Positions 8,296 through 17,836 are shown, numbered from the stretch's first letter. The stretch: DNA of 64,000 nt from Sphingobacterium sp. CZ-UAM (GCF_002000245.1 NZ_MTCM01000002.1:62001-126000), one strand, 5' to 3'. The notes: generated by a model not told the origin, from the letters alone. Numbers and translations: made by a program.

Positions 8296-10248
8296 ATGAA
8301 AAGAAGATATATGCTATTCACTGCTTTTGTTGGAATGATGACAACATTTGCGCCAGCTCAAGGACAGACACAACGTACGGAGAAGCCACCTTTGCACGGC
8401 AAACATTGGATGGCAATTACCGGAAAACCTTTGGCAGCAACGGCCGGGGCACAGTTATTTCATCAAGGCGGTAATGCGGTGGATGCAGCCTGTGCCATGC
8501 TTGCTGCCACCTGTACCATGTGGGATGTGCTCAGCTGGGGTGGAGAAACACAGGCGTTGATCTATCATCCGAAACTAAAAAAAGTGATCGCTATCAATGC
8601 CCTCGGTGTGGCACCGACAGGGGCAACGGTTGATTTCTTTCGCTCAAAGGGGTATGAATTTCCACCAGAATACGGACCTCTCGCTGCAGTCACACCGGGT
8701 ACACCGGGTGGATTATGTTATATGTTGGCTCAGTACGGTACCAAAAGCCTTGCAGAGGTACTTGCTCCGGCGCTTGAAATGGCGGCTGGTTATCCCATCG
8801 ACTCGCAGACGGCCAATAGTATCGAACGGGGTAAAGCTCGCATCAAAGAATGGCCTTATAGCAAAAAGGTTTTCCTTGTCCATGAAGGCCAAGAAAGAGA
8901 AGCACCGGAAGCCGGGGAAATTTTTGTACAGCAGGATCTGCAGCAGACCTTAACCAAACTTGTTGAAGCGGAAAAGAAAGCCCTTGCAGCCGGCAAGGAT
9001 CGAAAAGAAGCCATCATGGCTGCCTTCGACCGCTTCTATAAAGGAGATATTGCGGATGAATTTGTCCGTGGCAGTAAAGAGCAGGGGGGCTTGATTACCA
9101 AAGAAGACCTTGCCAACTGGAAACCCATTGAAGAGGTGCCTTTGCATGTTAATTATAAAGGTATAGATGTCTATAAACTACAGGAGTGGACGCAGGGACC
9201 CGCCATGCTGCAGAGCTTGCAGCTGCTGAAAAATTTTGATCTAAAAGCCATGGGCTATAACTCAGCACCCTATATACATACGATATATCAGGTCATGAAT
9301 CTTGCCTTTGCAGACCGAGATTTTTATTATGGGGATCCCTATTTCAAACCTAAGGCACCTATTCAGGGACTATTGAGTGAGTCTTATGCCAAGGCACGGG
9401 CCGCTACGATTGATCCGCAGCAGAACAATCCACAGGTGCTTCCGGGCGATCCTTATCCGTATGAAGGGAAAAAGAATCCATTTGCCAAGCTACTTCAACA
9501 ACGTAGTAAACAATTTACTCCGGATACGGAGTCAAAAAAAGATTTTGTTCCCAAGCATGATGCCAATTCAACATCATCCTTGTTATCCCTGCCGGATACA
9601 GCCCTTTGGGCCTCGCTGGCAACAGATAGTGTCTATATGGATCGGCTATTGCGAGGAACGACCAGTGTGGAGGCCGCGGATGCGGAAGGCTGGGTTGTTT
9701 CTATCACACCAAGTGGGGGTTGGTTGCCCGCCTGTATCGCTGGAAATACCGGGGTAGGGATGAGTCAACGTTTACAAAGTTTTGTTCTCGACTCCCTGAT
9801 CAATCCTTTTAACGTGGTGGCCCCGGGCAAAAGACCCCGTGTGACGCTTACTCCAGCTTTGGCGCTAAAAGAAGGGAAACCCTATCTTTCTTTTGCTGTA
9901 CAAGGTGGTGACACACAAGATCAGAACCTGTTGCAATTCTTTCTGAATACAGTAGAGTTTGGCATGACGCCGCAGCAGGCCAGCGAGGCTCCAAATATCA
10001 ATAGTAATCAGTTGTGGTTATCTTTGGGCGGGACCAAAATCGAAGACCGAAAACCTCGTGCCGGAAGTTTACTGCTCGATAAACGCACTCCGAAGGAAGT
10101 TGCCGAAAAATTGCAGAAAATGGGCTATAATATCCAGTTCGGTGAACGTAACAGTGGCCCGATCAACGCGATCTACTTTGATCAACAGCATGGTACACTC
10201 TGGGGCGGCAGCAGTAACAATGGGGAGGATTATGGAATTGGATGGTAG
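8296..10248 (+). CDS. ggt: Gamma-glutamyltransferase family Ntn-hydrolase, exported
   Basis: 650 residues from the ATG at 8296, which gives a clean signal peptide ending near APAQGQ; an upstream TTG at 8272 would add eight residues ahead of it and is rejected. The family region GKHWMAITGKPLAATAGAQLFHQGGNAVDAACAMLAA and the self-processing site are visible. The expected nucleophile is T455 in GTTSVEAADAEGWVVSITPS. The canonical bacterial motif is TTHxSVVD, so two positions are missing here; together with TPSGGWLPA this resembles the wider GGT-like group rather than the classic glutathione enzyme. Periplasmic glutathione or gamma-glutamyl peptide breakdown is likely but not certain. The gene is flanked by unrelated genes. 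Confidence 0.85.
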   Translation: MKRRYMLFTAFVGMMTTFAPAQGQTQRTEKPPLHGKHWMAITGKPLAATAGAQLFHQGGNAVDAACAMLAATCTMWDVLSWGGETQALIYHPKLKKVIAINALGVAPTGATVDFFRSKGYEFPPEYGPLAAVTPGTPGGLCYMLAQYGTKSLAEVLAPALEMAAGYPIDSQTANSIERGKARIKEWPYSKKVFLVHEGQEREAPEAGEIFVQQDLQQTLTKLVEAEKKALAAGKDRKEAIMAAFDRFYKGDIADEFVRGSKEQGGLITKEDLANWKPIEEVPLHVNYKGIDVYKLQEWTQGPAMLQSLQLLKNFDLKAMGYNSAPYIHTIYQVMNLAFADRDFYYGDPYFKPKAPIQGLLSESYAKARAATIDPQQNNPQVLPGDPYPYEGKKNPFAKLLQQRSKQFTPDTESKKDFVPKHDANSTSSLLSLPDTALWASLATDSVYMDRLLRGTTSVEAADAEGWVVSITPSGGWLPACIAGNTGVGMSQRLQSFVLDSLINPFNVVAPGKRPRVTLTPALALKEGKPYLSFAVQGGDTQDQNLLQFFLNTVEFGMTPQQASEAPNINSNQLWLSLGGTKIEDRKPRAGSLLLDKRTPKEVAEKLQKMGYNIQFGERNSGPINAIYFDQQHGTLWGGSSNNGEDYGIGW

Positions 10249-10323
10249 CATTAGCGTCGCATCGTTTTGTTATCTCCATCGGATTTGGTATCTTACCTAC
10301 TGATCAAAAGGTGACTTTTTGTT

Positions 10324-10926
10324 ATGGAGGGTAGTGTCAATAAATATTCGTTTGTTTTTCAGCCTGATGAGGCGGGTTTGGTATTGGTCGATGGATTAAA
10401 GCAGCAGTTGAGAGCAGCATTGGCGGCGGAATTTCCAGACAAAGACAAGGGCTGGTACCATAGTTGTAATTCCAAAGCTCATGTGACAATTTGTGCTTTT
10501 ACAGGAAATGAGGATACGTTGATACGGGCTACTGAAGTTCTGCAGCAGGCGCTGTTATATGAACGTAGTCAGTATGTTTATTTTGATCATTTTTCTTCTT
10601 TTGCAGAAGGGGCCTTTTATATTGCCCCCACAGTACATGCGCGAAGTTACCTCAAGGATCGAGCCCGAAAAGTTGTAAATACTTTAAGCTCGTTTGATCT
10701 GATCGAGATCAGTGATGAACCTCATATATCTATCGGGCGTAGGCTGGAACCGCAGCGACTGGAAATCGCAAAAAAACTATTACGTTCGGTTGATCTGAGT
10801 TTTATGTGTGCCGGAGTGCATATCCGCGGCTTCAATCCCGATATGGGGCAGTACGAGCCTGTTGATTTTGTTAAATTCGGAAACCAATCTAAAGAAAGCT
10901 CGGGCCAACTTACAATTAAATTCTAA
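10324..10926 (+). CDS. 2H phosphoesterase / 2'-5' RNA ligase-like protein
   Basis: 200 residues with the two HxT/S motifs that define the 2H superfamily: HVT at 53-55 (KAHVTICAF) and HIS at 134-136 (EPHISIGRR), about 80 residues apart as expected. Members open or form 2'-5' or cyclic phosphodiester bonds in RNA or nucleotides, in the cytoplasm. There is no signal peptide. No partner gene is adjacent: it is 75 bp after the GGT gene and precedes a promoter for the Nramp-Usp gene. The specific substrate cannot be read from sequence. Confidence 0.8.
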   Translation: MEGSVNKYSFVFQPDEAGLVLVDGLKQQLRAALAAEFPDKDKGWYHSCNSKAHVTICAFTGNEDTLIRATEVLQQALLYERSQYVYFDHFSSFAEGAFYIAPTVHARSYLKDRARKVVNTLSSFDLIEISDEPHISIGRRLEPQRLEIAKKLLRSVDLSFMCAGVHIRGFNPDMGQYEPVDFVKFGNQSKESSGQLTIKF

Positions 10927-10942
10927 TTATATGGCTGTTTAA

Positions 10943-10973
10943 TTGCCTAATATTGTAAAGCTTTTTATCTTTA
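10943..10973 (+). promoter_or_regulatory. Bacteroidota-type promoter for the Nramp-Usp gene
   Basis: TTG (10943-10945), 20-nt spacer, TATCTTTA (10966-10973), one mismatch to TAnnTTTG. It lies 36 bp upstream of the start codon. Confidence 0.5.
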
Positions 10974-11009
10974 GCCCTAGCAATAAAATATATTGTCCTC
11001 ATGTAAGCT

Positions 11010-12887
11010 ATGCATCACGACGACTCCCATCATAAATCATTATCCGATATCCACGAAAGTGTCGATGTCAATAAAGGAAAATCCAAGTTCAAAAAGATAC
11101 TCAGTTTTTTTGGTCCCGCCTATCTGATCAGTGTAGGCTATATGGACCCGGGCAACTGGGCGACGGACCTCGCTGGAGGAAGTCAGTTTGGCTATGCGCT
11201 GATCTGGGTCTTACTGATGAGTAATATTATGGCCTTATTGCTTCAAAATCTTTGTGCCCGTTTGGGGATTGTGCGGGGTAAGGATCTGGCGCAATGTAAT
11301 CGCGAGACCTACCCCAAGCGGATGAATTTTGTGCTATATATTTTGGCTGAAATTGCCATAGCCGCCTGTGATCTGGCCGAAGTATTGGGAATGGCTATTG
11401 GTCTTAACCTCTTATTTGGTATTGATTTGCTCTGGGGGGTATTGATCAGTTTTGCCGATACCTTTCTGTTGCTCTACTTGCAGAAGCTCGGAATGCGCAA
11501 GATGGAACTGTTCATTATCGGCTTAATTTCCCTGATCGGTATGTGTTTTTTGGTGGAGATGTTTCTGGCCAAACCTGATTTTGCGGAGGTGGCCACAGGT
11601 TTTATCCCGAGTATTCCCAATAGCGCTGCGCTCTATATTGCAATTGGTATTATCGGTGCTACTGTCATGCCACACAATCTCTATCTGCATTCCGCTCTGG
11701 TACAGACCCGAAAGATTGACCGTAATGAAGTCTCCATACAAAAATCGCTAAAGTATAATTTTTGGGATAGTGCCATTGCCTTAAATCTGGCATTTCTGGT
11801 CAATGCTGCAATTCTTATTCTTGCAGCATCGGTCTTTCATAAGAACGGTATGCACGATGTCGCCGAACTTGAAGACGCTTATCATCTATTGGGCAATTTA
11901 CTTGGCACTGAATGGGCATCGAAGTTATTTGCTGTGGCATTGATTCTGGCCGGACAGAGTTCCACGGTAACCGGTACCTTGGCTGGTCAGATTGTAATGG
12001 AAGGCTATCTAAGACTGCGTATCAGTCCAACACTTCGTCGCATTATTACACGGCTTTTGGCAATTATACCTGCTGTTTTGGTGATCTTGATCTCTGGCGA
12101 AGGGCGGGTAGGACAGTTGTTGATCTTCAGTCAGGTCATCCTGAGTATGCAGCTGGCCTTTGCGGTCATTCCCTTGATTCATTTTGTCAGTGATAAAGCC
12201 AAGATGGGCATTTTCGCCATTAAACCATTGACTAAAACATTTGCATGGCTGATTGCTGCAGTGATTGCGGTGTTGAATTTTAAGCTGGTGTACGATGAGG
12301 TCAGCGGCTGGATCATTGAAGCAAACAATCCTTTGGTCACAGTGTTACTTGTTCTAGGAGCCCTTGGGCTGTTATTTTTGCTGATTATGACGGTATTAAT
12401 TCCTATTATGCGTAAATCAAAACCGATTGAATTGGAAATTCATCCACCATTTGAGGCCTTACATTTTGAGGACAGGGGTTCTTTCAAGAAGGTGGTGGTC
12501 GCGTTGGATTTCTCCGGCTCAGATCAGAAAGTGATTCAGTATGCTTTGCAGCTGTCGCATGCTGATACCAGTTTTGTCGTTGTCCATATTGTCGAAAGTG
12601 CCTCTGTTAAATATACAGGAGAGTCTACCGATGATTTTGAGTCGCGACAAGATATGGAACGGCTGAAACTATATGCAGACTTTTTATTGTCCAAAGGACA
12701 TCAGACGGAATATGAACTTGGTTACAACAACCGGATCAAAAGTATTGCCGAAGTTTGTGAAAAATACCATGCAGATCTCTTGGTTGTGGGAAGCCACGGT
12801 CACACCGGCGTCAAAGATTTTGTGTTTGGAGAGACAGTAAACAAGTTGCGCCATGCTGTGAAAGTTCCGGTTTTTATCGCACAATAG
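11010..12887 (+). CDS. mntH: Nramp divalent-metal transporter fused to a UspA domain
   Basis: 625 residues. Residues about 27-470 are an Nramp transporter with the two metal-site motifs intact: DPGNWATD (D46-D53, TM1) and MPHNLYLHS (from M220, TM6), so import of Mn2+ or Fe2+ with protons is expected at the inner membrane. Residues about 492-625 form a cytoplasmic universal stress protein domain (FKKVVVALDFSGSDQ at its start; GSHGHTGVKDFVFGETV near 595, the G-2x-G-9x-G nucleotide-binding signature). The N-terminus is His/Asp-rich (MHHDDSHH), which could bind metal. Typical MntH is about 420-450 residues, so this is a genuine fusion. It has its own promoter. Confidence 0.93.
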   Translation: MHHDDSHHKSLSDIHESVDVNKGKSKFKKILSFFGPAYLISVGYMDPGNWATDLAGGSQFGYALIWVLLMSNIMALLLQNLCARLGIVRGKDLAQCNRETYPKRMNFVLYILAEIAIAACDLAEVLGMAIGLNLLFGIDLLWGVLISFADTFLLLYLQKLGMRKMELFIIGLISLIGMCFLVEMFLAKPDFAEVATGFIPSIPNSAALYIAIGIIGATVMPHNLYLHSALVQTRKIDRNEVSIQKSLKYNFWDSAIALNLAFLVNAAILILAASVFHKNGMHDVAELEDAYHLLGNLLGTEWASKLFAVALILAGQSSTVTGTLAGQIVMEGYLRLRISPTLRRIITRLLAIIPAVLVILISGEGRVGQLLIFSQVILSMQLAFAVIPLIHFVSDKAKMGIFAIKPLTKTFAWLIAAVIAVLNFKLVYDEVSGWIIEANNPLVTVLLVLGALGLLFLLIMTVLIPIMRKSKPIELEIHPPFEALHFEDRGSFKKVVVALDFSGSDQKVIQYALQLSHADTSFVVVHIVESASVKYTGESTDDFESRQDMERLKLYADFLLSKGHQTEYELGYNNRIKSIAEVCEKYHADLLVVGSHGHTGVKDFVFGETVNKLRHAVKVPVFIAQ

Positions 12888-12982
12888 GGCATAGAAACCT
12901 ATCCCGAAGAGACAGTGTCGATTCACTGTAATTTTATTATGGAAAAAGTGTGGGGAGGGATCGGTAAGTTCTAAATAATTCT

Positions 12983-12990
12983 TATTTTTG
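12983..12990 (+). promoter_or_regulatory. -7 element (TATTTTTG) before the PurF-type gene
   Basis: A perfect TAnnTTTG ends 17 bp before the ATG at 13008, giving a leader of about 12 nt. No good -33 TTTG is seen at the expected spacing, so confidence is moderate. Confidence 0.5.
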
Positions 12991-13007
12991 CGTCATCAAA
13001 TCAAGAT

Positions 13008-14918
13008 ATGAGCGACGCTATTAAACACGAGTGCGGAATCGCACTAATTCGCCTGTTAAAACCCTTATCTTATTATCAGGAAAAATATGGTACGCCATTC
13101 TATGGCATCAACAAATTGTACCTATTAATGGAAAAACAGCACAACCGTGGACAAGACGGGGCTGGAATTGCAACCATTAAATTTGATGTTAAACCTGGAA
13201 ATCGTTACATTTCGCGTTACAGAGCTATGGGCTCCTCTGCTGTGGCAGATATATTCGAATATGTACAGAAAAAATTTGCTTCTGTTCAGAAGGCATTTCC
13301 GGATGAATCAAAGGATACCCAATGGTTAAAGGATAATGTCAGTTTTACAGGGGAAGTACTTTTAGGACATTTGCGTTATGGAACGCATGGAAAGAACAGT
13401 ATCGAAAGCTGTCACCCATTTTTAAGACAAAACAACTGGATGTCACGCAATCTTGTTGTTGCGGGTAACTTCAACATGACCAATGTGGATGAACTCTTGC
13501 AACAACTGTATGAGTTGGGACAACATCCAAAGGAAAAAGCGGATACTGTAACCGTTTTGGAAAAAATTGGACATTTCTTAGATGATGAAAACCAGGATCT
13601 TTTCGATCAGTTCAAAAAAGAAGGATATTCCAACGTTGAGATCAGTTCATTGATTGCCAAAAATATTGATGTTTCCAAGATCCTTAAGCGTTCCGCTAAG
13701 ACCTGGGACGGTGGTTATACCATTGCCGGTATCTTTGGGCACGGGGATGCATTCGTGATGCGTGACCCTGCAGGTATCCGTCCGGCATTCTATTACCAAG
13801 ATGAAGAAATTTTGGTTGTAGCTTCGGAAAGGCCTGTTATCCAAACTGCTTTCAATGTGCCTATTGGTGCCGTTAAAGAAATTAAACCGGGACATGCCTT
13901 GATCGCGAAAAAAGACGGAACTGTATCGCAGGAGATGTTCAGACAACCTGTTGAACAACGTTCTTGCTCTTTTGAACGTATCTATTTCTCCCGTGGATCG
14001 GATGCTGATATCTATAAAGAACGTAAAGAACTGGGTAGATTATTGGTACCGCAGGTATTGGAATCTGTCAAAAGTAATATTAAGAATACGGTATTTTCCT
14101 TTATCCCTAATACAGCCGAAGTATCGTACTACGGTTTGATGGATGGTATCAATACCTACGTTAGGGATTTCCAGAAAGAGACCTTATTAAAACGGGCTGA
14201 TAAAATTTCTGACGAGGAGTTGGACGAAATCCTAAGCATCAAACCACGCTTTGAAAAGCTGAACGTAAAAGATGCCAAATTGCGTACTTTCATTACGCAA
14301 GATGCGGATCGTACAGATATGGTACAACATGTGTATGATACCACTTATGGTATTGTTAAGGATCATGAAGATACCATCGTTGCAATCGATGACTCCATTG
14401 TACGGGGAACAACGTTGAAGCAAAGTATCCTCACGATCTTGGATCGTTTGAATCCGAAGAAAATTGTGATCGTTTCCTCGGCGCCTCAAATCCGTTATCC
14501 GGATTGTTACGGTATCGATATGTCGCGTATGGGTGAATTCGTTGCATTCGAAGCAGCGATCAATCTGTTGAAGCAACGTGGTATGGCACATATTATTGAT
14601 GAGGTGTATCAAAAATGTCTCTTGTCGATGACCCAAGATGTCAATGAAATCGAAAACCATGTGAAAGCCATTTATGCGCCATTTACAGACGAGGAGATTT
14701 CTGAAGAAATTGGCCGTATCGTCAGACCGCATCATTTGAAAGCTGAGCTAGAGGTGGTGTATCAGACATTGGACAACCTACATAAAGCATGTCCGGCTCA
14801 TAGCGGAGATTGGTACTTCTCTGGTAATTATCCTACTCCAGGTGGAAACAAGGTTGTTAATAAAGCCTATATGAACTGGATTGAAGGTAAAAATGTACGT
14901 GCATACTTCAGTAGCTAA
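13008..14918 (+). CDS. purF: Amidophosphoribosyltransferase-type protein, long form
   Basis: 636 residues against about 470-510 for ordinary PurF. The N-terminal class II glutamine amidotransferase begins at ECGIALI with the expected nucleophile C9, so a short propeptide would be removed; RGQDGAGI and LLGHLRYGTHG follow. The C-terminal phosphoribosyltransferase has a full PRPP loop, DTIVAIDDSIVRGTT at about 455-469. Extra sequence lies within the glutaminase half (about 165-230) and at the C-terminus (CPAHSGDWYFSGNYPTPGG). PurF makes phosphoribosylamine in the first step of purine synthesis. No other pur gene is adjacent, so it may be a second, diverged PurF-like enzyme; this depends on what else the genome holds. 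Confidence 0.82.
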   Translation: MSDAIKHECGIALIRLLKPLSYYQEKYGTPFYGINKLYLLMEKQHNRGQDGAGIATIKFDVKPGNRYISRYRAMGSSAVADIFEYVQKKFASVQKAFPDESKDTQWLKDNVSFTGEVLLGHLRYGTHGKNSIESCHPFLRQNNWMSRNLVVAGNFNMTNVDELLQQLYELGQHPKEKADTVTVLEKIGHFLDDENQDLFDQFKKEGYSNVEISSLIAKNIDVSKILKRSAKTWDGGYTIAGIFGHGDAFVMRDPAGIRPAFYYQDEEILVVASERPVIQTAFNVPIGAVKEIKPGHALIAKKDGTVSQEMFRQPVEQRSCSFERIYFSRGSDADIYKERKELGRLLVPQVLESVKSNIKNTVFSFIPNTAEVSYYGLMDGINTYVRDFQKETLLKRADKISDEELDEILSIKPRFEKLNVKDAKLRTFITQDADRTDMVQHVYDTTYGIVKDHEDTIVAIDDSIVRGTTLKQSILTILDRLNPKKIVIVSSAPQIRYPDCYGIDMSRMGEFVAFEAAINLLKQRGMAHIIDEVYQKCLLSMTQDVNEIENHVKAIYAPFTDEEISEEIGRIVRPHHLKAELEVVYQTLDNLHKACPAHSGDWYFSGNYPTPGGNKVVNKAYMNWIEGKNVRAYFSS

Positions 14919-14938
14919 GTTTAAAGATATCAAGAGAA

Positions 14939-14974
14939 GGGGGCGTTCTATATATAGAATGCCCCCTTTTTTTT
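14939..14974 (+). terminator. Rho-independent terminator after the PurF-type gene
   Basis: GGGGGCGTTCTA pairs with TAGAATGCCCCC around a 4-nt loop (one G-U pair), followed by eight T. It lies 21 bp after the stop. Confidence 0.92.
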
Positions 14975-15272
14975 CTTCCATCTTATTTTATTTAAGCACG
15001 AAGTCTTTTTTACCTTCAAGGCCAATGGGCTCCCTATTTATTTTTGGATATCTCGTATTCTTTTCAACCTCTTTTTTAGTATTCACATCCCTGAGATTGC
15101 TTTTGCATTTTGTACAGTTTCTTTTTTTTATATATTCGTAATACGAATTGATTATTAAGATGCAGTGCATCAGAATTTAATTGCTGTATTTTGCCAATAT
15201 ATACTTTGATGATTCAGTCGACCTTTTACCTTAACGAAATTATGGTTTTTAACAGTGTAAATAAATAGCTCC
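14975..15272. other. A+T-rich spacer, no supported gene
   Basis: Between the terminator at 14939-14974 and the lipoprotein hydrolase at 15273 I see only A+T-rich sequence. A 60-codon minus-strand frame (14988-15170) with a CTKC motif is present but has no supporting signal. A weak -7-like ATACTTTG (15201-15208) could serve the next gene. Confidence 0.4.
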
Positions 15273-16328
15273 ATGAGAGGACAACTTTACTATCTTTTTC
15301 TTCTTTTTTCGATGGTTTCCTGTGGGATAAGCCATAATGTGCCCAAGGGGCCTTATCCCAATTCGTTTGACAAACCGAATATTGTGAATTCATTTGTGGA
15401 TCAGAATGGGAACTTTTATCCCGACAATTGGCGAAAGACTTATGGTGAGCCACCCAAGAGCGGTGATATCAATGCCTATTCGCTAATGAAAATCGCAACG
15501 GAGAAGGGGATAGAAAACCAGCTGAAAGGTTTTGAAAAGACCCGGATGTTGGCAATAAGCAGTAAAGTAAAGGCAAAAGACCGTGTGTTTATATTTGTAC
15601 ATGGTTTCAATGCACCATCAAATGAGGTCAACGAGAGTTATGAGTATATGCGCAAATTACTAAAACTCAATACCAATAAAGATGAGGTTGTTAAATTCTA
15701 CTGGGATGGTTTGCATACGACCAATCCCTTTGGCGGGGCGAAGGTTTGGTTTTCGGCGACCTCTTTTAGCCAGATGGCGGGTGAGTTTGGGTTGCGTAAC
15801 CTGTTGAACAGCATCAGCAACAAAAAGATTTTCCTCATTTCACATAGTCGTGGAGCATCGGTTGTACTAAGTGCATTGAGCAATGCGACCTTTAGTGAAA
15901 GTTTTGCCAAAGGAACCTTAGTGAACCATAATGTAGACGTTGATGCAGCAAAAAAGCTAGCTGAAAACGGGAATGAGATTACCTGTATAATGCTTGCGCC
16001 AGCCATAGGCCTTGATGATTTTAAGATCAAGGATCTCACGACAGGAACAGATTCATTCTGCAGCCTAAGCAAACAGGTCAAGCGGATCCATATCACGGTC
16101 AATAATACAGATGTGATGTTAAAGAAATTTGTTGGATTTTTGTCGAATAAACTAAGAGCGACTGATCTAGGCTATAAATCCAATGTATGCGATGAATTGG
16201 TAAAATATTATCCGATTATGAAGTATACGGATTTTACAGGTATGAAAAGCCATGATTTTAATAAATACATCCGAAACCCCAAATTTAAAACGATGTTGAA
16301 AGCAGAGGGTATTGCCGTTAATCGTTAG
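15273..16328 (+). CDS. Lipoprotein alpha/beta-hydrolase (DUF900-like)
   Basis: 351 residues. A lipoprotein signal (FSMVSCGIS, acylated Cys17) places it on a membrane facing the periplasm or surface. The hydrolase core shows the oxyanion-side motif FVHGFNAP at 108-115 and the nucleophile elbow ISHSRGAS with Ser192, an SxSxG variant of GxSxG as found in DUF900/lipase-like proteins. Catalytic Asp and His cannot be placed confidently, though D and H residues follow (DFTGMKSHDF near the end). It could be an esterase or lipase; the substrate is unknown. The next gene starts four bases after its stop, so they are probably cotranscribed. Confidence 0.72.
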   Translation: MRGQLYYLFLLFSMVSCGISHNVPKGPYPNSFDKPNIVNSFVDQNGNFYPDNWRKTYGEPPKSGDINAYSLMKIATEKGIENQLKGFEKTRMLAISSKVKAKDRVFIFVHGFNAPSNEVNESYEYMRKLLKLNTNKDEVVKFYWDGLHTTNPFGGAKVWFSATSFSQMAGEFGLRNLLNSISNKKIFLISHSRGASVVLSALSNATFSESFAKGTLVNHNVDVDAAKKLAENGNEITCIMLAPAIGLDDFKIKDLTTGTDSFCSLSKQVKRIHITVNNTDVMLKKFVGFLSNKLRATDLGYKSNVCDELVKYYPIMKYTDFTGMKSHDFNKYIRNPKFKTMLKAEGIAVNR

Positions 16329-16332
16329 CACA

Positions 16333-17586
16333 ATGAAGCATATTTTTAAGAGTCTCTATTTTCAGGTTATTGTCGGTATATTGATCGGTATTTTCTGTGG
16401 GGTCTATTTCCCGGACTTTGCCGTTAAGCTAAAGCCGCTGGGTGATGTCTTTATCAAGTTGATCAAGATGGTGATAGCGCCACTGATCTTTAGTTCTATC
16501 GTGATTGGTATCGCCGGGATGCAGGACGTGAAAAAAGTAGGCAAGATCGGACTGACGTCGATAATCTATTTTGAAGTGATGACTACCATTGCCTTGATCA
16601 TCGGTTTGGTTTTTGTGAATGTAATTCAGCCCGGTAAGGGTATGAATGCTGATCTGGCAAGTCTAGATATCTCTTCTGTATCACATTATATCGCCGAGTC
16701 CAAGAAACCCCATAGTTTCATGGATTTTATCATGGATATTATTCCGGAGAATGTTATTGCATCAGTTGCGTCAGACAATATATTGCAGGTATTGGTTTTT
16801 GCGGTGCTCTTTGGCATAGGGATGACCAAGATCGGCCACAAAGCCGCTGAACCCGTTATCAATGTGTTGCAGTCTTTTCTAAAGGTACTTTTCTCCATTA
16901 TTAAAATGGTGATGTACCTGGCGCCATTGGGGGCCATGGGAGCGATGGGATTTACCATAGGTAAGTTTGGAATTCAGGCTTTGACCAAACTGGGTATGTT
17001 AATGTTAAGTTTCTATCTGACCTGTTTTATCTTTATTGTCATTGTCATCGGTGCGGTATTATATTTCTATCTTAAGGTTAATATTTTCAAATTTCTGAAA
17101 TACATCAAAGACGAGATTCTGATTGTATTGGGAACATCTTCTTCGGAGTCCGCATTGCCGGGCATTATGCAAAAAATGGAGGATGCGGGTTGTGCGAAGT
17201 CTGTCGTTGGATTGGTGATCCCAACCGGGTATTCTTTTAATCTCGACGGAACGAGTATCTACCTAACGATGGCAGCGGTGTTTATTTCGCAGGCACTGAA
17301 TATGCACCTGAGCTTACAGCAGGAAATTACCCTGTTGTTGGTCCTATTGCTAACTTCCAAGGGGGCTGCGGGTGTCACAGGAAGTGGTTTTGTGACTTTG
17401 GCGCTGACCTTACCAGTTGTCGGGCATGTGCCTGTGGAGTCTGTGGCATTGGTATTTGGAGTGGACCGGTTTATGAGTGAAGCGCGCGCCATCACCAATC
17501 TGATTGGCAATTCGGCTGCAACACTCGTGATTTCCAAATACGAAAATAGCTTGGACGAGGAAGTGCTCCAGGAGAAACTTGGCTGA
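16333..17586 (+). CDS. dctA: Dicarboxylate/amino acid:cation symporter (DAACS)
   Basis: 417 residues from the ATG at 16333, four bases after the preceding stop; an upstream TTG at 16312 would overlap that gene and is rejected. Multi-pass membrane protein with the DAACS core: FIKLIKMVIAPLIFSSIV (TM2 region), the serine-rich re-entrant loop GTSSSESALPG, GYSFNLDGTSIY in the second loop, and MSEARAITNLIGNSAATLV in the final helix. Family members import C4-dicarboxylates or glutamate/aspartate with Na+ or H+. The sequence is closest in feel to DctA/GltP. Pairing with a hydrolase lipoprotein is unusual, but nothing shows a joint function. Confidence 0.9.
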   Translation: MKHIFKSLYFQVIVGILIGIFCGVYFPDFAVKLKPLGDVFIKLIKMVIAPLIFSSIVIGIAGMQDVKKVGKIGLTSIIYFEVMTTIALIIGLVFVNVIQPGKGMNADLASLDISSVSHYIAESKKPHSFMDFIMDIIPENVIASVASDNILQVLVFAVLFGIGMTKIGHKAAEPVINVLQSFLKVLFSIIKMVMYLAPLGAMGAMGFTIGKFGIQALTKLGMLMLSFYLTCFIFIVIVIGAVLYFYLKVNIFKFLKYIKDEILIVLGTSSSESALPGIMQKMEDAGCAKSVVGLVIPTGYSFNLDGTSIYLTMAAVFISQALNMHLSLQQEITLLLVLLLTSKGAAGVTGSGFVTLALTLPVVGHVPVESVALVFGVDRFMSEARAITNLIGNSAATLVISKYENSLDEEVLQEKLG

Positions 17587-17763
17587 TACTGCCTCAGATG
17601 AACACGGAGGTTAGCTTGATCATTCTACCCAATGGTATCTGTTTTTGCAGGAATAGTTAGTTCAAAAAGAAAGATCAGAGCTGTTTTTGTATTGACGAGT
17701 TGAAGCAAGATAGTGAGGATAATGAAAAGGTTAACCTAAAACAGTACAGGATACAAATAGCAT

Positions 17764-17804
17764 AAAAAAAACGGGGCGCCAAGCCTTTTTGGACGCCCCG
17801 TTTT
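17764..17804. terminator. Bidirectional terminator between dctA and lon
   Basis: AAAACGGGGCG and CGCCCCGTTTT form a symmetrical hairpin with T-runs on both strands, placed between convergent genes. The preceding stretch 17587-17763 holds nothing I recognise. Confidence 0.9.
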
Positions 17805-17836
17805 CTGAATAATTTGTCTGATCCCTTAGTAAGAAA

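Noticed and set aside
14988..15170. 60-codon minus-strand frame with a CTKC motif
   Set aside because: It is A+T-rich and Lys/Asn-rich as expected by chance on this strand, and has no promoter, no partner and no recognised family.
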